A DNA stretch of 36,703 nt from Roseospira goensis (GCF_014197795.1 NZ_JACIGI010000035.1:1-36703), one strand, 5' to 3'. Positions 13,762 to 26,786 are shown, counted from the first letter of the stretch. Translations and numbers: made by a program. The notes: generated by a model from the sequence alone, not told the origin.

Positions 13762-14070
13762 AAGACGCCTAAGGCCATCCATGGATCAGTAAGCGGTGCC
13801 TTCTGGGGGCGCGCCCGTGACAGGGCGCGTTGTCTTGCCCGCCGTGCTTGGCGGCGGGGCTGTGCATGGTGTATCCCTGACTTAACATTGGTGGAGGATT
13901 GACGGGTCGCGGACACAGCTCTGGGGCCGCGGACGGCGCCGGTGCCGGGGGGTGGCCGGGGCCGAGACGGGACGCCGGGGACGCGGCGGGACAACGTGTG
14001 ACGGGGCCGCGCGTCGTGGTCGGTGCTTGGCCCGCAAGGGGCACCTGCAAGGGGGGATCGACGGCACACG
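13762..14070. other. Intergenic region with two hairpins upstream of the GGEEF gene
   Basis: These 309 bp contain two terminator-like hairpins in the first 100 bp, a short AT-richer segment (13870-13910, with CTTAACATTGG and GATTGACGG) that could include the -35 of the diguanylate cyclase gene, and then GC-rich sequence. No gene is supported. Confidence 0.5.
13810..13858 (+). terminator. Tandem hairpins after the pentapeptide-repeat gene
   Basis: CGCGCCC (13810-13816) and GGGCGCG (13823-13829) pair perfectly around GTGACA and are followed by TTGTCTT. A second perfect 7-bp stem, CCCGCCG/CGGCGGG, follows at 13838-13844/13852-13858. The first has the form of a short-tail intrinsic terminator. 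Confidence 0.55.
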
Positions 14071-15117
14071 ATGATGGAATACGCGGAAACCACGGTCCAG
14101 GCCCAGGCGGCGGCGGCTAAGGCACTGGAGTCCATGGGGCAATTCGGTATTGCCCCGAACCCGCACAATTTCGCGGTCTGGTACATGCACCACACCCAGC
14201 GCCTGCCCGATCTCAGCCGCGAGATCGAACGCCTGCTGTCGCTGGGCTCCGCCTTCGGACCCGAAGTGGTGCAGGCGCTGCACGACAAGTACCTGACCCA
14301 GGCCGACGAGACCAAGACCCTGGCCGCGGCCGGGCTGCGCATCGAGAACACCCTGGAGCAGCTCGTGAAGATGTTCTCGGTCGCCAACAAGGGCACCGAG
14401 ACCTACGGTGCCACCCTGTCCGATTTCTCCGAACGCATGCAGGAAGGTGATGGCGAAGCCCTGCACCAGGTCGTGGCTTCGGTTCTGACCGAGACCCACA
14501 AGATGCTCCGGCTTAACCGCAAGCTGGGCGCCGAGCTGACCCAGTCCTCGCAGGAGATCAGCAAGCTGCGCGAGGACCTGGACCGGGTCCGCAGCGAGGC
14601 CCGGACCGACGGACTGACCGGCATCGCCAACCGCAAGGTGTTCGACAGCAGCATGCGTGACGCCACCGTCGAGGCGGCCGAACGCAGCCAGCATCTGTCC
14701 CTGCTGATGCTGGACATCGACCTGTTCAAGCGTTTCAACGACACCCACGGCCACCAGATGGGCGACCAGGTTCTGAAGCTGGTGGCCCGCACCATCCAGA
14801 CCTGTGTCCGTCCCGAGGATACCGTGGCCCGCTACGGCGGCGAGGAGTTCGCCGCCATCCTGCCGCGCACCCCGCTGCGCGACGCCCTGACGGTGGCCGA
14901 GCGCATCCGCACCACCGTCGCCAACAAGCGCATCACCAACCGGCGCTCCGGTCAGGAACTGGGGCGCATCACCCTGTCCATCGGGGCGGCCGAGTACGCC
15001 CTGGGCGAGTCCGTGAGCGAGATGGTCCAGCGGGCCGACAAGGCACTGTACACGGCCAAGCGCCTGGGCCGCAACCAGGTGGTCTCGCAGTACGAACTCG
15101 ACGGGTCGATGCTGTAG
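14071..15117 (+). CDS. Diguanylate cyclase (GGEEF) with N-terminal helical domain
   Basis: A 348-residue enzyme expected to make c-di-GMP from two GTP. Residues about 180-340 are a GGDEF domain: TDGLTGIANRKVFD, DIDLFKRFNDTHGHQMGDQVL, active-site YGGEEF (GGEEF 256-260) and a C-terminal SIGAAEY..ADKALYTAKRLGRNQV. An allosteric I-site RPED (247-250) lies five residues before GGEEF, so product inhibition is expected. Residues 1-180 are helical without membrane segments and end in a coiled coil (QEISKLREDLDRVRSEA) suited to dimerisation; the IAPNPHNFAVWYMHH segment is a conserved feature of this alphaproteobacterial class. The ATG at 14071 follows a GGGGGGA some 14 bases upstream; a second ATG comes one codon later. 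It stands alone as a transcription unit. Confidence 0.93.
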   Translation: MMEYAETTVQAQAAAAKALESMGQFGIAPNPHNFAVWYMHHTQRLPDLSREIERLLSLGSAFGPEVVQALHDKYLTQADETKTLAAAGLRIENTLEQLVKMFSVANKGTETYGATLSDFSERMQEGDGEALHQVVASVLTETHKMLRLNRKLGAELTQSSQEISKLREDLDRVRSEARTDGLTGIANRKVFDSSMRDATVEAAERSQHLSLLMLDIDLFKRFNDTHGHQMGDQVLKLVARTIQTCVRPEDTVARYGGEEFAAILPRTPLRDALTVAERIRTTVANKRITNRRSGQELGRITLSIGAAEYALGESVSEMVQRADKALYTAKRLGRNQVVSQYELDGSML

Positions 15118-15215
15118 ACCCTCGGCGGGCGGCACCGACCCGACCGCCGGTCGTGGCCTTGCCGGTGAGGGTCAAGGACCGGTGGCCGTGGCGCCGCGCG
15201 CGTTGCACCGGTTCA

Positions 15216-15232
15216 CCCTCGCCCTGCGAGGG
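15216..15232. terminator. Hairpin between the GGEEF and CLC genes
   Basis: CCCTCGC (15216-15222) pairs perfectly with GCGAGGG (15226-15232) around a 3-nt loop. No T-run follows, so it is only a possible Rho-type or structural 3' end for the cyclase transcript. The rest of the 179-bp gap shows nothing clear. Confidence 0.3.
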
Positions 15233-15296
15233 CGATCCCGCGGCGATCCGCTCACGGAAGGACGCGGCCGGGCCGCGCTCCCGGAACCCAACTGTC

Positions 15297-17135
15297 ATGT
15301 CCCGGTCCGATCCTCCATCCCTGTCCCGCATCGCCCGCTCACTCCGGCGCCACGTCCGGCTGACCGCGGCCCGCCTCGCCGCCGCCGGACCGCATCGGCG
15401 CGTCGTCAACGACCACATGGTTCTGGCGGTGCTGGCGATGACGGTCGGCCTGCTCACGGGCGGGGGCATCATCCTGTTCCGCGAGGGCATCGTCCTTCTC
15501 CAGGCTCTGCTGTACGCCGGCGACGCCCAGCATCTGGCGACGGCGGCGGCCGCTTTGCCGTGGTGGGCGCTGGTGGTGCTGCCGACGGTCGGCGGGCTCG
15601 TGGTCGGGCTGTGGCACCAGGCCACCCTGCCGCAGGGCCGGCCGGAAAACGTCTCGCACGTCATGGAGGCGGCGATCCTGCGGGGCGGCCGCATGTCGCT
15701 GCGGCGCGGGCTGGCGGCCATCGTCGGCAGCATGCTGTCGCTCGGCGTGGGCGCTTCGGTGGGGCGTGAGGGACCTGCCGTCCACCTCGGGGCGACCCTG
15801 GGCGCGTGGGTGGCGCGGCTGCCGCGCTTCGGGCGCGGGCATGCGCGCACCCTGCTGGGCTGCGGCGCGGCGGCCGCCGTGGCGGCCTCGTTCAACGCGC
15901 CGATCGCGGGGGCGCTGTTCGCCCACGAGGTGGTGATCGCCCACTACGCGACCAGTGCCTTCGCCCCCGTCGTGATCTCCAGTGTGGCCGCGACCGTCGT
16001 CTCGCGCTTGTGGTTCGGGACCGCGCCCGCCTTCGCGCTGCCGCCCGATCTGGCGATGGCGTCGGTCCTCGAGTTCCCGGCGGTAGGCCTGCTCGGTGTC
16101 GTGTGTGGACTGGTCGCGGCGGCGTTCTTGGCCGCGCTCCAGGGGACCGATGCGGTGGCGCGGCGGTCCGGCCTGCCGGTCTGGATGCGGCCGGCGGCGG
16201 CCGGGCTGGCGGTGGGCCTGATCGCGACTGCGTTCCCGGAGGTGCTCGGCGTCGGCTATGAGGTGACCAACCGTGCCCTCAGCGGCGACCTGCTGTTCGA
16301 CGCCGCAGTGGCGATCGCGCTCGCCAAGGTCGTCGCGACCGTGATCTGCCTCGGATTCGGATTCGGCGGCGGTGTGTTCAGTCCCTCGATGGTGATCGGG
16401 GCGGTCACCGGCTGCGCGTTCGGCGTGCTGGCGACGGCGGCGGTGCCGGGCGGCTGGTCGGCGGGACCGGGCGCCTACGCGGTGGTCGGCATGGGGGCGG
16501 TGGCGGCCGCGGTGCTGGGGGCGCCGATCTCGACCAGCCTGATCATCTTCGAGCTGACCGGCAACTACGAACTGACCGTCGCGGTCATGGTCGCCGTGGT
16601 GCTGGCGACCGTGGTTTCGCATGGTCTGACCGGCCACCGCTCGCAGTTCCACTGGCAACTGGCCCGACGCGGGTTGGACGTCGAGGGTGACCGGCAGCGC
16701 CAGATGCTGCGGGATATCCGGGTGCGCGACCTGGTGACCCTGGACGCACCGACGGTGCCGGCGGACGCCGGCCTGGAGGCGGTGGCGGCGGCATTCCGGC
16801 GCGCCGGTGCCGACCGGCTGTTCGTGGTCGACGCCGAGCGCCGGCTGTTGGGCATGATCGTGCTCGCCGACGCCGCGTCGGCGCTGCTGGACCGCGGCGG
16901 CGACAGCGACCGCGCCGCCCTGGACCTGGCGCAGACGGATCCCCCCGTGCTGGCGCTGTCGGAGACGCTGGACGAGGCGATGGAGACCCTGGAGGAGTTG
17001 CGCGAGGCCTGCATCCCGGTGGTGCACGACCGCGAGAGTATGACGCTGGTCGGCTCGGTCCAGGATCGCGACCTGATGCGGGCCTATGCCCGCACCCTGG
17101 ACCGCCTGCGCGCGGAAGACCGGGGGGAACGGTGA
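15297..17135 (+). CDS. CLC-family chloride channel/transporter with C-terminal CBS pair
   Basis: A 612-residue inner-membrane protein with about ten hydrophobic helices between residues 40 and 455 and two CBS domains from about 475 to 600 (VRDLVTLDAPTVPADAGL, RLFVVDAERRLLGMIVLADA, CIPVVHDRESMTLVGSVQDRDLM), which usually sense adenine nucleotides. CLC signature 2 is intact (GREGP, with gating glutamate Glu158), as is GVFSP of signature 3. Signature 1 (GSGIP) is not recognisable: the place reads GRPENVSHVMEA. A glutamate sits at the intracellular gate region (ALFAHEVVIAHY). The ATG at 15297 was chosen because upstream codons lack homology. The gene faces gltB, and the whole gap between them is the 78-bp repeat array. 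Confidence 0.9.
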   Translation: MSRSDPPSLSRIARSLRRHVRLTAARLAAAGPHRRVVNDHMVLAVLAMTVGLLTGGGIILFREGIVLLQALLYAGDAQHLATAAAALPWWALVVLPTVGGLVVGLWHQATLPQGRPENVSHVMEAAILRGGRMSLRRGLAAIVGSMLSLGVGASVGREGPAVHLGATLGAWVARLPRFGRGHARTLLGCGAAAAVAASFNAPIAGALFAHEVVIAHYATSAFAPVVISSVAATVVSRLWFGTAPAFALPPDLAMASVLEFPAVGLLGVVCGLVAAAFLAALQGTDAVARRSGLPVWMRPAAAGLAVGLIATAFPEVLGVGYEVTNRALSGDLLFDAAVAIALAKVVATVICLGFGFGGGVFSPSMVIGAVTGCAFGVLATAAVPGGWSAGPGAYAVVGMGAVAAAVLGAPISTSLIIFELTGNYELTVAVMVAVVLATVVSHGLTGHRSQFHWQLARRGLDVEGDRQRQMLRDIRVRDLVTLDAPTVPADAGLEAVAAAFRRAGADRLFVVDAERRLLGMIVLADAASALLDRGGDSDRAALDLAQTDPPVLALSETLDEAMETLEELREACIPVVHDRESMTLVGSVQDRDLMRAYARTLDRLRAEDRGER

Positions 17136-17152
17136 TCCTGGACAGACGGCGT

Positions 17153-17990
17153 GCCTGACAGGCGCCCCCGCGGGAGCGGGGGCGGGAGACCCCCTCTTTC
17201 TCGGTCCCACGCTCCGGCGTGGGACCGCATGCTTGACAGGCGCCCCCGCGGGCGCGGCGGCGCGCGAGACCCGCTTTCTCGGTCCCACGCTCCGGCGTGG
17301 GACCGCATGCTTGACGGGCGCCCCCGCGGGAGCGGGGGCGCGAGAGACCCGCTTTCTCGGTCCCGCGCTCCGGCGTCGGACCGCATACTTGACGGGCGCC
17401 GCCGCGGGAGCGAGGGCGCGAGAGACCCGCTTTCTCGGTCCCACGCTCCGGCGTGGGACCGCATGCTTGGCGGGCGCACCCGCGCGAGCGGGGGCGCGAG
17501 AGACCCGCTTTCTCGGTCCCACGCTTTGGCGTGGGACCGCATGCTTGACGGGCGCCCCCGCGGGAGCGGGGGCGCGAGAGGTTTCCCTTTCTCGGTCCCA
17601 CGCTCCGGCGTGGGACCGCATGCGTGACGGGCGCCCCCGCGGGAGCGGGGGCGCGAGAGACCCGCTTTCTCGGTCCCACGCTCCGGCGTGGGACCTTATG
17701 CCTGACAGGCGCCCCCGCGGGAGCGGGGGCGCGAGAGACCCGCTTTCTCGGTCCCTCGCTCCGGCGTGGGACCTTATGCCTGACAGGCACCCTCGCGGGA
17801 GCGGGGGCGCGAGAGACCCGCTTTCTCGGTCCCACGCTCCAGCGTGGGACCTTATGCCTGACAGGCGCCCCCGTGGGAGCGGGGGCGCGAGAGACCCGCT
17901 TTCTCGGTCCCACGCTCCGGCGTGGGACCGTATGCCTGACAGGCGCCCCCGCGGGCGCGGCGGCGCGCGAGACCCGCTTTCTCGGTCCCC
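17153..17990. repeat. Tandem array of 78-bp double-hairpin repeats
   Basis: The anchor TCGGTCCC starts at 17201, 17279, 17357, 17435, 17513, 17592, 17670, 17748, 17826, 17904 and 17982, giving ten periods of 78 bp (one of 79). Each unit has a GC hairpin GCGCCCCCGC-GGGA-GCGGGGGCGC (for example 17631-17654), a linker GAGAGACCCGCTTTCTC and a second hairpin TCCCACGC-TCCG-GCGTGGGA, then GCATGCTTGAC or TTATGCCTGAC. The clc-side units carry GCATGCTTGAC and the gltB-side units TTATGCCTGAC, so there are two subfamilies. The array begins some 18 bp after the clc stop and ends at the base before the gltB stop codon. The hairpin GGTCCCACGCTCCGGCGTGGGACC resembles dispersed palindromes known in many proteobacteria; here it is expanded in tandem. 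It may end both convergent transcripts or protect their 3' ends. Confidence 0.95.
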
Positions 17991-22574
<4,584 letters not shown>

Positions 22575-22704
22575 GGCCGGACTCCTCTCGGGTCGCGGCG
22601 CCCCCGGCCAACCGGCGGGGGCGCGCCCTGAACATACGGTCATCGGTCGGGGCCTGTGCGGCCGGGACTCGCGGATCCGCGGCCGCCCGGCCGGACTCAG
22701 GAGG

Positions 22705-24183
22705 TCAGGAGGCCAGCGCCATGGCGTGGCCGGTGCCGGCCTTGGCGGGGTCCCCGGCCGCGCGGGCCTTGTCCTGAATGTAGTCGTGGATGCCCTCGGC
22801 GGCGTCGCGGCCATCGCGCACCGCCCACACCACCAGCGAGGCGCCGCGCACGATGTCGCCGGCGGCGAACACGCCGTCGGCCTCGGTCATCAGGCTGTGG
22901 GTGTCCACCTTCAGGGTGCCCCACTTGGTGACCGGCAGGTCGGGATCGCCGAACAGGGTCGGCAGGTCCTCGGGCTCGAACCCGAGCGCGGAGATGACCA
23001 TGTCCGCCGGTATCCGGAACTGACTGCCCTCGGTCGGAACCGGGGTCTGGCGGCCGGTGGCGTCGGCGATGCCCAGGTGCATGCGCACGGCCTGCACCTC
23101 GCTGACCCGCCCGTCGGTATCCAAAATGGCCTCGGGGGCGGACAGCCAGACGAACTCCACGCCCTCTTCCATGGCGTTGGAGACCTCGCGCTGCGAGCCC
23201 GGCATGTTGGCGCGGTCGCGCCGGTACAGGCACTTGACCGACGCGGCCCCCTGGCGGATGGCGGTGCGCACGCAGTCCATGGCGGTGTCGCCGCCGCCGA
23301 TGACGACCACGTTCTTGCCGTTGGCATCCAGGCGGCCGCTGTCGAAGTCGGGCACGGCGTCGCCCAGGCCGCGCCGGTTGGAGGCGGTCAAATAGGTGAG
23401 GGCGGGCAAGACCTCGGGCAGGCCGGCGCCGGGCACGGTCAGCGCGCGCGCCTTGTAGACGCCGGTGGCGATCAGCACCGCGTCGTGGCGGGCGCGCAGG
23501 TCGGCCAGGGTGGCGTCGCGCCCGACCTCGAAGTTCAGCTTGATCTCGACGCCGGCATCGGCCAGCAACCGGCCGCGCCGCTCCACCACATCCTTCTCCA
23601 ACTTGAAGGAGGGGATGCCGTAGATCAGCAGGCCGCCCACGCGGTCGTAGCGGTCATAAAGCGTGACCTTGTAGCCGTGCTTGCGCAGTTGCTCGGCTGC
23701 CGCCATGCCGCCGGGGCCGGCGCCGACGATGCCGACCGACTGCGTCCGCTCCTGGCTCGGCTGCACCGGCTTGACCCAGCCCTTGTCCCAGGCCGTATCG
23801 GTGATGTATTTTTCGACGGCGCCGATCGTGACAGTGCCGTGGCGGGACTGTTCCAGTACGCAAGAGCCCTCGCACAGGCGGTCCTGCGGGCAGATGCGGC
23901 CGCAGATCTCGGGCATGTTGTTGGTGGCCGAAGAGACGGCATAGGCCTCTTCCAGCCGGCCCTGGGCGGTCAGCAGCAGCCAGTCCGGAATGTTGTTCTG
24001 CAGCGGGCAGTGCACCTGGCAATAGGGGATGCCGCACTGTTCGCAGCGCGACGCCTGTTCGGCGGCGGCGGCGGTCTCATAGTCGGCGTAGATCTCGTCG
24101 AAGTCCTGGCGCCGCTCGTCCGCGGCGCGCTTCGCCGGCATCTGCCCCTGAAGCTGGGTGAACTGCATCATCTTCCGCGCCAT
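22705..24183 (-). CDS. gltD: Glutamate synthase (NADPH) small subunit
   Basis: A 492-residue beta subunit that oxidises NADPH via FAD and passes electrons through iron-sulfur clusters to GltB. The N-terminal cluster domain has CEQCGIPYCQVHCPLQNNIPDW and CGRICPQDRLCEGSC. The FAD-binding GxGxxG is VGIVGAGPGGMAAAEQL and the NADPH-binding site is VVVIGGGDTAMDC. GVFAAGDIVRGASLVVWAVRDGRDAA closes the FAD domain. Length is normal. The ATG at 24183 is preceded by GGGAGGA. The gene precedes gltB; gltD-gltB order is common in alphaproteobacteria. It is divergent from uppP. Confidence 0.97.
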   Translation of the reverse strand: MARKMMQFTQLQGQMPAKRAADERRQDFDEIYADYETAAAAEQASRCEQCGIPYCQVHCPLQNNIPDWLLLTAQGRLEEAYAVSSATNNMPEICGRICPQDRLCEGSCVLEQSRHGTVTIGAVEKYITDTAWDKGWVKPVQPSQERTQSVGIVGAGPGGMAAAEQLRKHGYKVTLYDRYDRVGGLLIYGIPSFKLEKDVVERRGRLLADAGVEIKLNFEVGRDATLADLRARHDAVLIATGVYKARALTVPGAGLPEVLPALTYLTASNRRGLGDAVPDFDSGRLDANGKNVVVIGGGDTAMDCVRTAIRQGAASVKCLYRRDRANMPGSQREVSNAMEEGVEFVWLSAPEAILDTDGRVSEVQAVRMHLGIADATGRQTPVPTEGSQFRIPADMVISALGFEPEDLPTLFGDPDLPVTKWGTLKVDTHSLMTEADGVFAAGDIVRGASLVVWAVRDGRDAAEGIHDYIQDKARAAGDPAKAGTGHAMALAS

Positions 24184-24360
24184 GGCGGTCCTCCCTCACG
24201 CGATCGCTGCCCGGGTCGCTCGGCCGCCTGGCGCGCGCCCCTCCTCCGGCGCGACGCGGCGTGTCCGACCGCCGGCAGCCCCGACTGCGGCGGGACACGG
24301 GGACCAGGACACACGGGGCGGGACGGGGCCGTCAGCCGCGGCCCCGCGATCCGGGGCTTC

Positions 24361-24389
24361 GTGATACGCTCGCCGGCGTCCGATCACAA
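24361..24389 (-). promoter_or_regulatory. Possible gltDB promoter
   Basis: On the minus strand TTGTGA (24389-24384) and TATCAC (24366-24361) match sigma-70 hexamers at four of six positions each, with 17-bp spacing. The start would be near 24354, leaving a leader of about 170 nt before gltD. Confidence 0.35.
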
Positions 24390-24473
24390 GCGAAAACGAC
24401 ATATGGGTCAGCCTCGTTGACTAACAATGGGTCCAGACGCGGGATCGGGACGCATTTTTCGCGCCGCGTTTTC

Positions 24474-24503
24474 CCGCTCTGGATAATTTAGTAATCAGAG
24501 CGG
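24474..24503. repeat. 8-bp inverted repeat around AT-rich centre
   Basis: CCGCTCTG (24474-24481) and CAGAGCGG (24496-24503) are perfect complements separated by 14 AT-rich bases (GATAATTTAGTAAT) that include a -10-like GATAAT. This is a plausible operator or promoter-opening element between gltD and uppP. Confidence 0.5.
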
Positions 24504-24564
24504 ACCTAAAATTCCGCCTGGGCCAGGGCTGGGGCCGTCTGCTATAACCGCGCTACACCATGTC

Positions 24565-25386
24565 GTGGGTGGGGCTGTGGGGACACTTCAGATTGTCGTG
24601 CTGGCGCTGGTCCAGGGCATCACCGAATTCCTTCCCGTCAGTTCGTCCGGTCATCTCGCCCTGGTGCCGCTGCTGAGCGACTGGCCCGACCAGGGCCTGA
24701 AGATCGACGTGGCGGTGCACGTCGGCACCCTGCTGGCCGTGATGCTGTATTTCTGGCGCGATGTCCTGCTGATGCTCGGCGGCCTCGGCCGCCTGCTGCT
24801 GTTCCGGGGCGGTCCGGGGGCGCGCCTGATGGGCCACCTGATCGTCGCCACCGTGCCGGTCGTGCTGGCCGGTCTCCTGTTCAAGGGTGCCATCGAATCC
24901 AGCCTGCGCAGCCTGGAGGTGATCGCCTGGGCCACGCTGGGCTTCGGGATCCTGCTGGGGCTGGCCGACCGCATCGGCCTGACGGTGCGGCGGGTCGAGC
25001 ACATGACCTGGGGCGACGCCGTGGTGCTGGGGCTGGCGCAGGCGCTGGCGCTGATCCCCGGGACCAGCCGCTCCGGCATCACCATGACGGCGGCCCGCGT
25101 GCTGGGCTACGAGCGACCGGACGCGGCCCGCTTCTCGCTGTTGATGTCGATGCCCACGATCGCGGCGGCGGGCCTGCTGGTGGGGCTCGACCTGTACCGG
25201 CTCGACGACTGGGCGGTGACGCGCGAGGCGCTGGTGGCGGCCGCCCTGGCGATGATGTCGGCCCTGCTGGCGGTGGCGCTGATGATGGCGTGGCTGCGCC
25301 GCGCCGGCTTCATGCCATTCGTGATCTACCGGGTGTTGCTCGGCCTGGGCCTGCTGGGCATCGTCTACGGCGTGATCGAGATCTGA
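24565..25386 (+). CDS. uppP: Undecaprenyl-diphosphatase (UppP/BacA)
   Basis: A 273-residue integral membrane phosphatase that recycles undecaprenyl diphosphate to the monophosphate carrier used for peptidoglycan and other wall polymers, and confers bacitracin tolerance. Both signatures are present: QGITEFLPVSSSGH (residues 17-30, with Glu21, Ser27 and His30) and PGTSRSG (165-171, with Arg169). About eight hydrophobic helices are seen, and length is normal. The start codon is uncertain: GTG at 24565 or GTG at 24577, both very near a -10-like TATAAC (24543-24548), which implies a very short leader. The PcaD-like gene follows after 43 bp. Confidence 0.95.
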   Translation: MGGAVGTLQIVVLALVQGITEFLPVSSSGHLALVPLLSDWPDQGLKIDVAVHVGTLLAVMLYFWRDVLLMLGGLGRLLLFRGGPGARLMGHLIVATVPVVLAGLLFKGAIESSLRSLEVIAWATLGFGILLGLADRIGLTVRRVEHMTWGDAVVLGLAQALALIPGTSRSGITMTAARVLGYERPDAARFSLLMSMPTIAAAGLLVGLDLYRLDDWAVTREALVAAALAMMSALLAVALMMAWLRRAGFMPFVIYRVLLGLGLLGIVYGVIEI

Positions 25387-25429
25387 CGCGCGGCCCCGTC
25401 AGCCCACCCCGCCAGAAGAAGGCTCCGCC

Positions 25430-26227
25430 ATGCTGTTCGCCCCCCAGACCGCCCCCCGCGCCGGCCTGCATTACCGCGTGTCCGGCGCCTACGGGGCGCC
25501 GTGGCTGGTGTTCGTCAACTCCCTGGCCACCGATCTGCGGCTGTGGGATGCGGTGATCGAACGGATCGGCGGCCGCTTCCGAGTGCTGACCTGGGACCTG
25601 CGCGGGCACGGCCTGTCCGACCATCCGTCCGGCCGCTGGTCCATCGCCGACCTGACCGACGACCTGCTGGCGCTGCTCGACCACCTGAAGATCGACACCT
25701 GCGCCCTGTGCGGCCTGTCGGTGGGCGGCCTGGTGGCGCAGGATCTGGCGGCGCGCGCGCCCGAGCGCCTGCGGGCGGTGGTGTTCTCCAACACCGGGAT
25801 GAAGATCGGTACCGAGGTGGTGTGGAACGCCCGGCTGGCGACGGCGCGGGCGCAGGGGATGGCGGGCGTGGTCGACGCCACCATGGAGCGGTGGTTCACG
25901 CCCGCGTTCCGCGCCGATGCGGCCCGCCTGACGCCCTGGCGGCACATGGTGACGCGCACGCCGCTGGAGGGCTTCCTGGCCGTCGCCACCGCCATTCGCG
26001 ATGCCGACCTGCGGGCCGTGGCGCCCTCGATCCGGGTCCCGACCCTGGTGGTGGGTGGCGCCGAGGACGGCGGCACGCCGCCCGACCTGGCCCGGGCTCT
26101 GGCCGATGCGGTGCCCGGCGCGCGGCTGGAGATCCTGCCCGGCGTCGCCCATCTGCCCTGCGTCGAGGACCCGGACGCCACCGCGGTGCTGCTGACCACC
26201 TTCCTGCGCGAGGCCGGGCAGGGGTAG
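25430..26227 (+). CDS. pcaD: Alpha/beta hydrolase, 3-oxoadipate enol-lactonase type
   Basis: A 265-residue alpha/beta hydrolase resembling PcaD, which opens 3-oxoadipate enol-lactone in the protocatechuate/catechol ortho pathway. The triad is visible: Ser97 in CGLSVGG, Asp213 in GAEDGGTPP and His241 in VAHLPCVED. The oxyanion region FVNSLATDLRLWD and WDLRGHGLSD is typical of PcaD. No other pca genes are in the window, and the gene follows uppP by 43 bp, so pathway membership is not supported by context; a related esterase or lactonase is possible. An AGAAGG ribosome-binding site precedes the ATG. It ends four bases before the convergent Uma2 gene. Confidence 0.8.
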   Translation: MLFAPQTAPRAGLHYRVSGAYGAPWLVFVNSLATDLRLWDAVIERIGGRFRVLTWDLRGHGLSDHPSGRWSIADLTDDLLALLDHLKIDTCALCGLSVGGLVAQDLAARAPERLRAVVFSNTGMKIGTEVVWNARLATARAQGMAGVVDATMERWFTPAFRADAARLTPWRHMVTRTPLEGFLAVATAIRDADLRAVAPSIRVPTLVVGGAEDGGTPPDLARALADAVPGARLEILPGVAHLPCVEDPDATAVLLTTFLREAGQG

Positions 26228-26231
26228 AGGC

Positions 26232-26786
26232 TCAGGCGTAGAGCGCATCCACGTCCAGGGACACCCCGGGCGGGTCGAGCCACAGGCGGCCGCCGGTCAC
26301 GAGCGCGGTCCGCCACGTCCCGCCCTCGGCGCGGGCGTGGTGGATCAGGCGCGGCCGGTCCGGATCGACGATCAGATAGTGCGCGATACTATCCACACCC
26401 GCGTAGCCGGCGAGTTTATAGCCGGTATCAACGCCGCGCGAGCCGGGGGAGAGAACCTCGGCGACGACCACGGGCCGGGCCGCCGCGATATCGCCGGGGG
26501 CGGCAGGGCCGCAGTCGATCAGGACGTCGGGCACGAAATCCGTGTCGGCCCCGGCCTCCACCGTCAGGCCGTCCACGAGGGCCTCGCACGGCGACCCCTG
26601 CGCGGCCAGGGCCGTCCGCAAGGCCAACCACAGAGCCTGCTTGGCCCGAACGTGCGCGCGCCGCTCGGGTGCCATGGCGACGAGCCGCCCCGCCAGCCGC
26701 TCGTAGCGGCCGCCGTGGGAGCGGCACCAGGCATGGAACGCCGCCCGGTCCATCGGCGTGCCGTCCGGTGTGGCGGGTTCGGCCAT
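26232..26786 (-). CDS. Uma2-family (DUF820) PD-(D/E)XK nuclease-fold protein
   Basis: A 184-residue protein of the Uma2/DUF820 family, a restriction-endonuclease-like fold that is expanded in cyanobacteria and scattered elsewhere. The nuclease core residues are visible as Asp in DTDFVPDVLIDCG and the ExE/VxEVLSPGSR strand (PVVVAEVLSPGS), followed by DTGYKLAGYAGVDSIAHYLIVDPDRPRLIHH, a family hallmark. The N-terminus (MDRAAFHAWCRSHGGRYERLAGRLVAMAPERRAH) is also typical. Biological role is unknown; mobile-element or defence links have been suggested for the family. The ATG at 26786 follows GGAGG. It stands alone, divergent from ccoG. Confidence 0.88.
   Translation of the reverse strand: MAEPATPDGTPMDRAAFHAWCRSHGGRYERLAGRLVAMAPERRAHVRAKQALWLALRTALAAQGSPCEALVDGLTVEAGADTDFVPDVLIDCGPAAPGDIAAARPVVVAEVLSPGSRGVDTGYKLAGYAGVDSIAHYLIVDPDRPRLIHHARAEGGTWRTALVTGGRLWLDPPGVSLDVDALYA

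Larger units (their letters stand above)
24184..24564. other. Divergent gltD-uppP intergenic region
   Basis: These 381 bp contain a possible gltD promoter (24361-24389), an AT-rich inverted repeat (24474-24503) and a -10-like TATAAC (24543-24548) before uppP. No sigma-54 promoter (GG-N10-GC) or NtrC site typical of nitrogen-controlled genes was recognised. Short ORFs in the first half lack support. Confidence 0.5.

Noticed and set aside
17153-17990. CRISPR array
   Set aside because: Repeats are 78 bp end to end with no unique spacers, and there are no cas genes.
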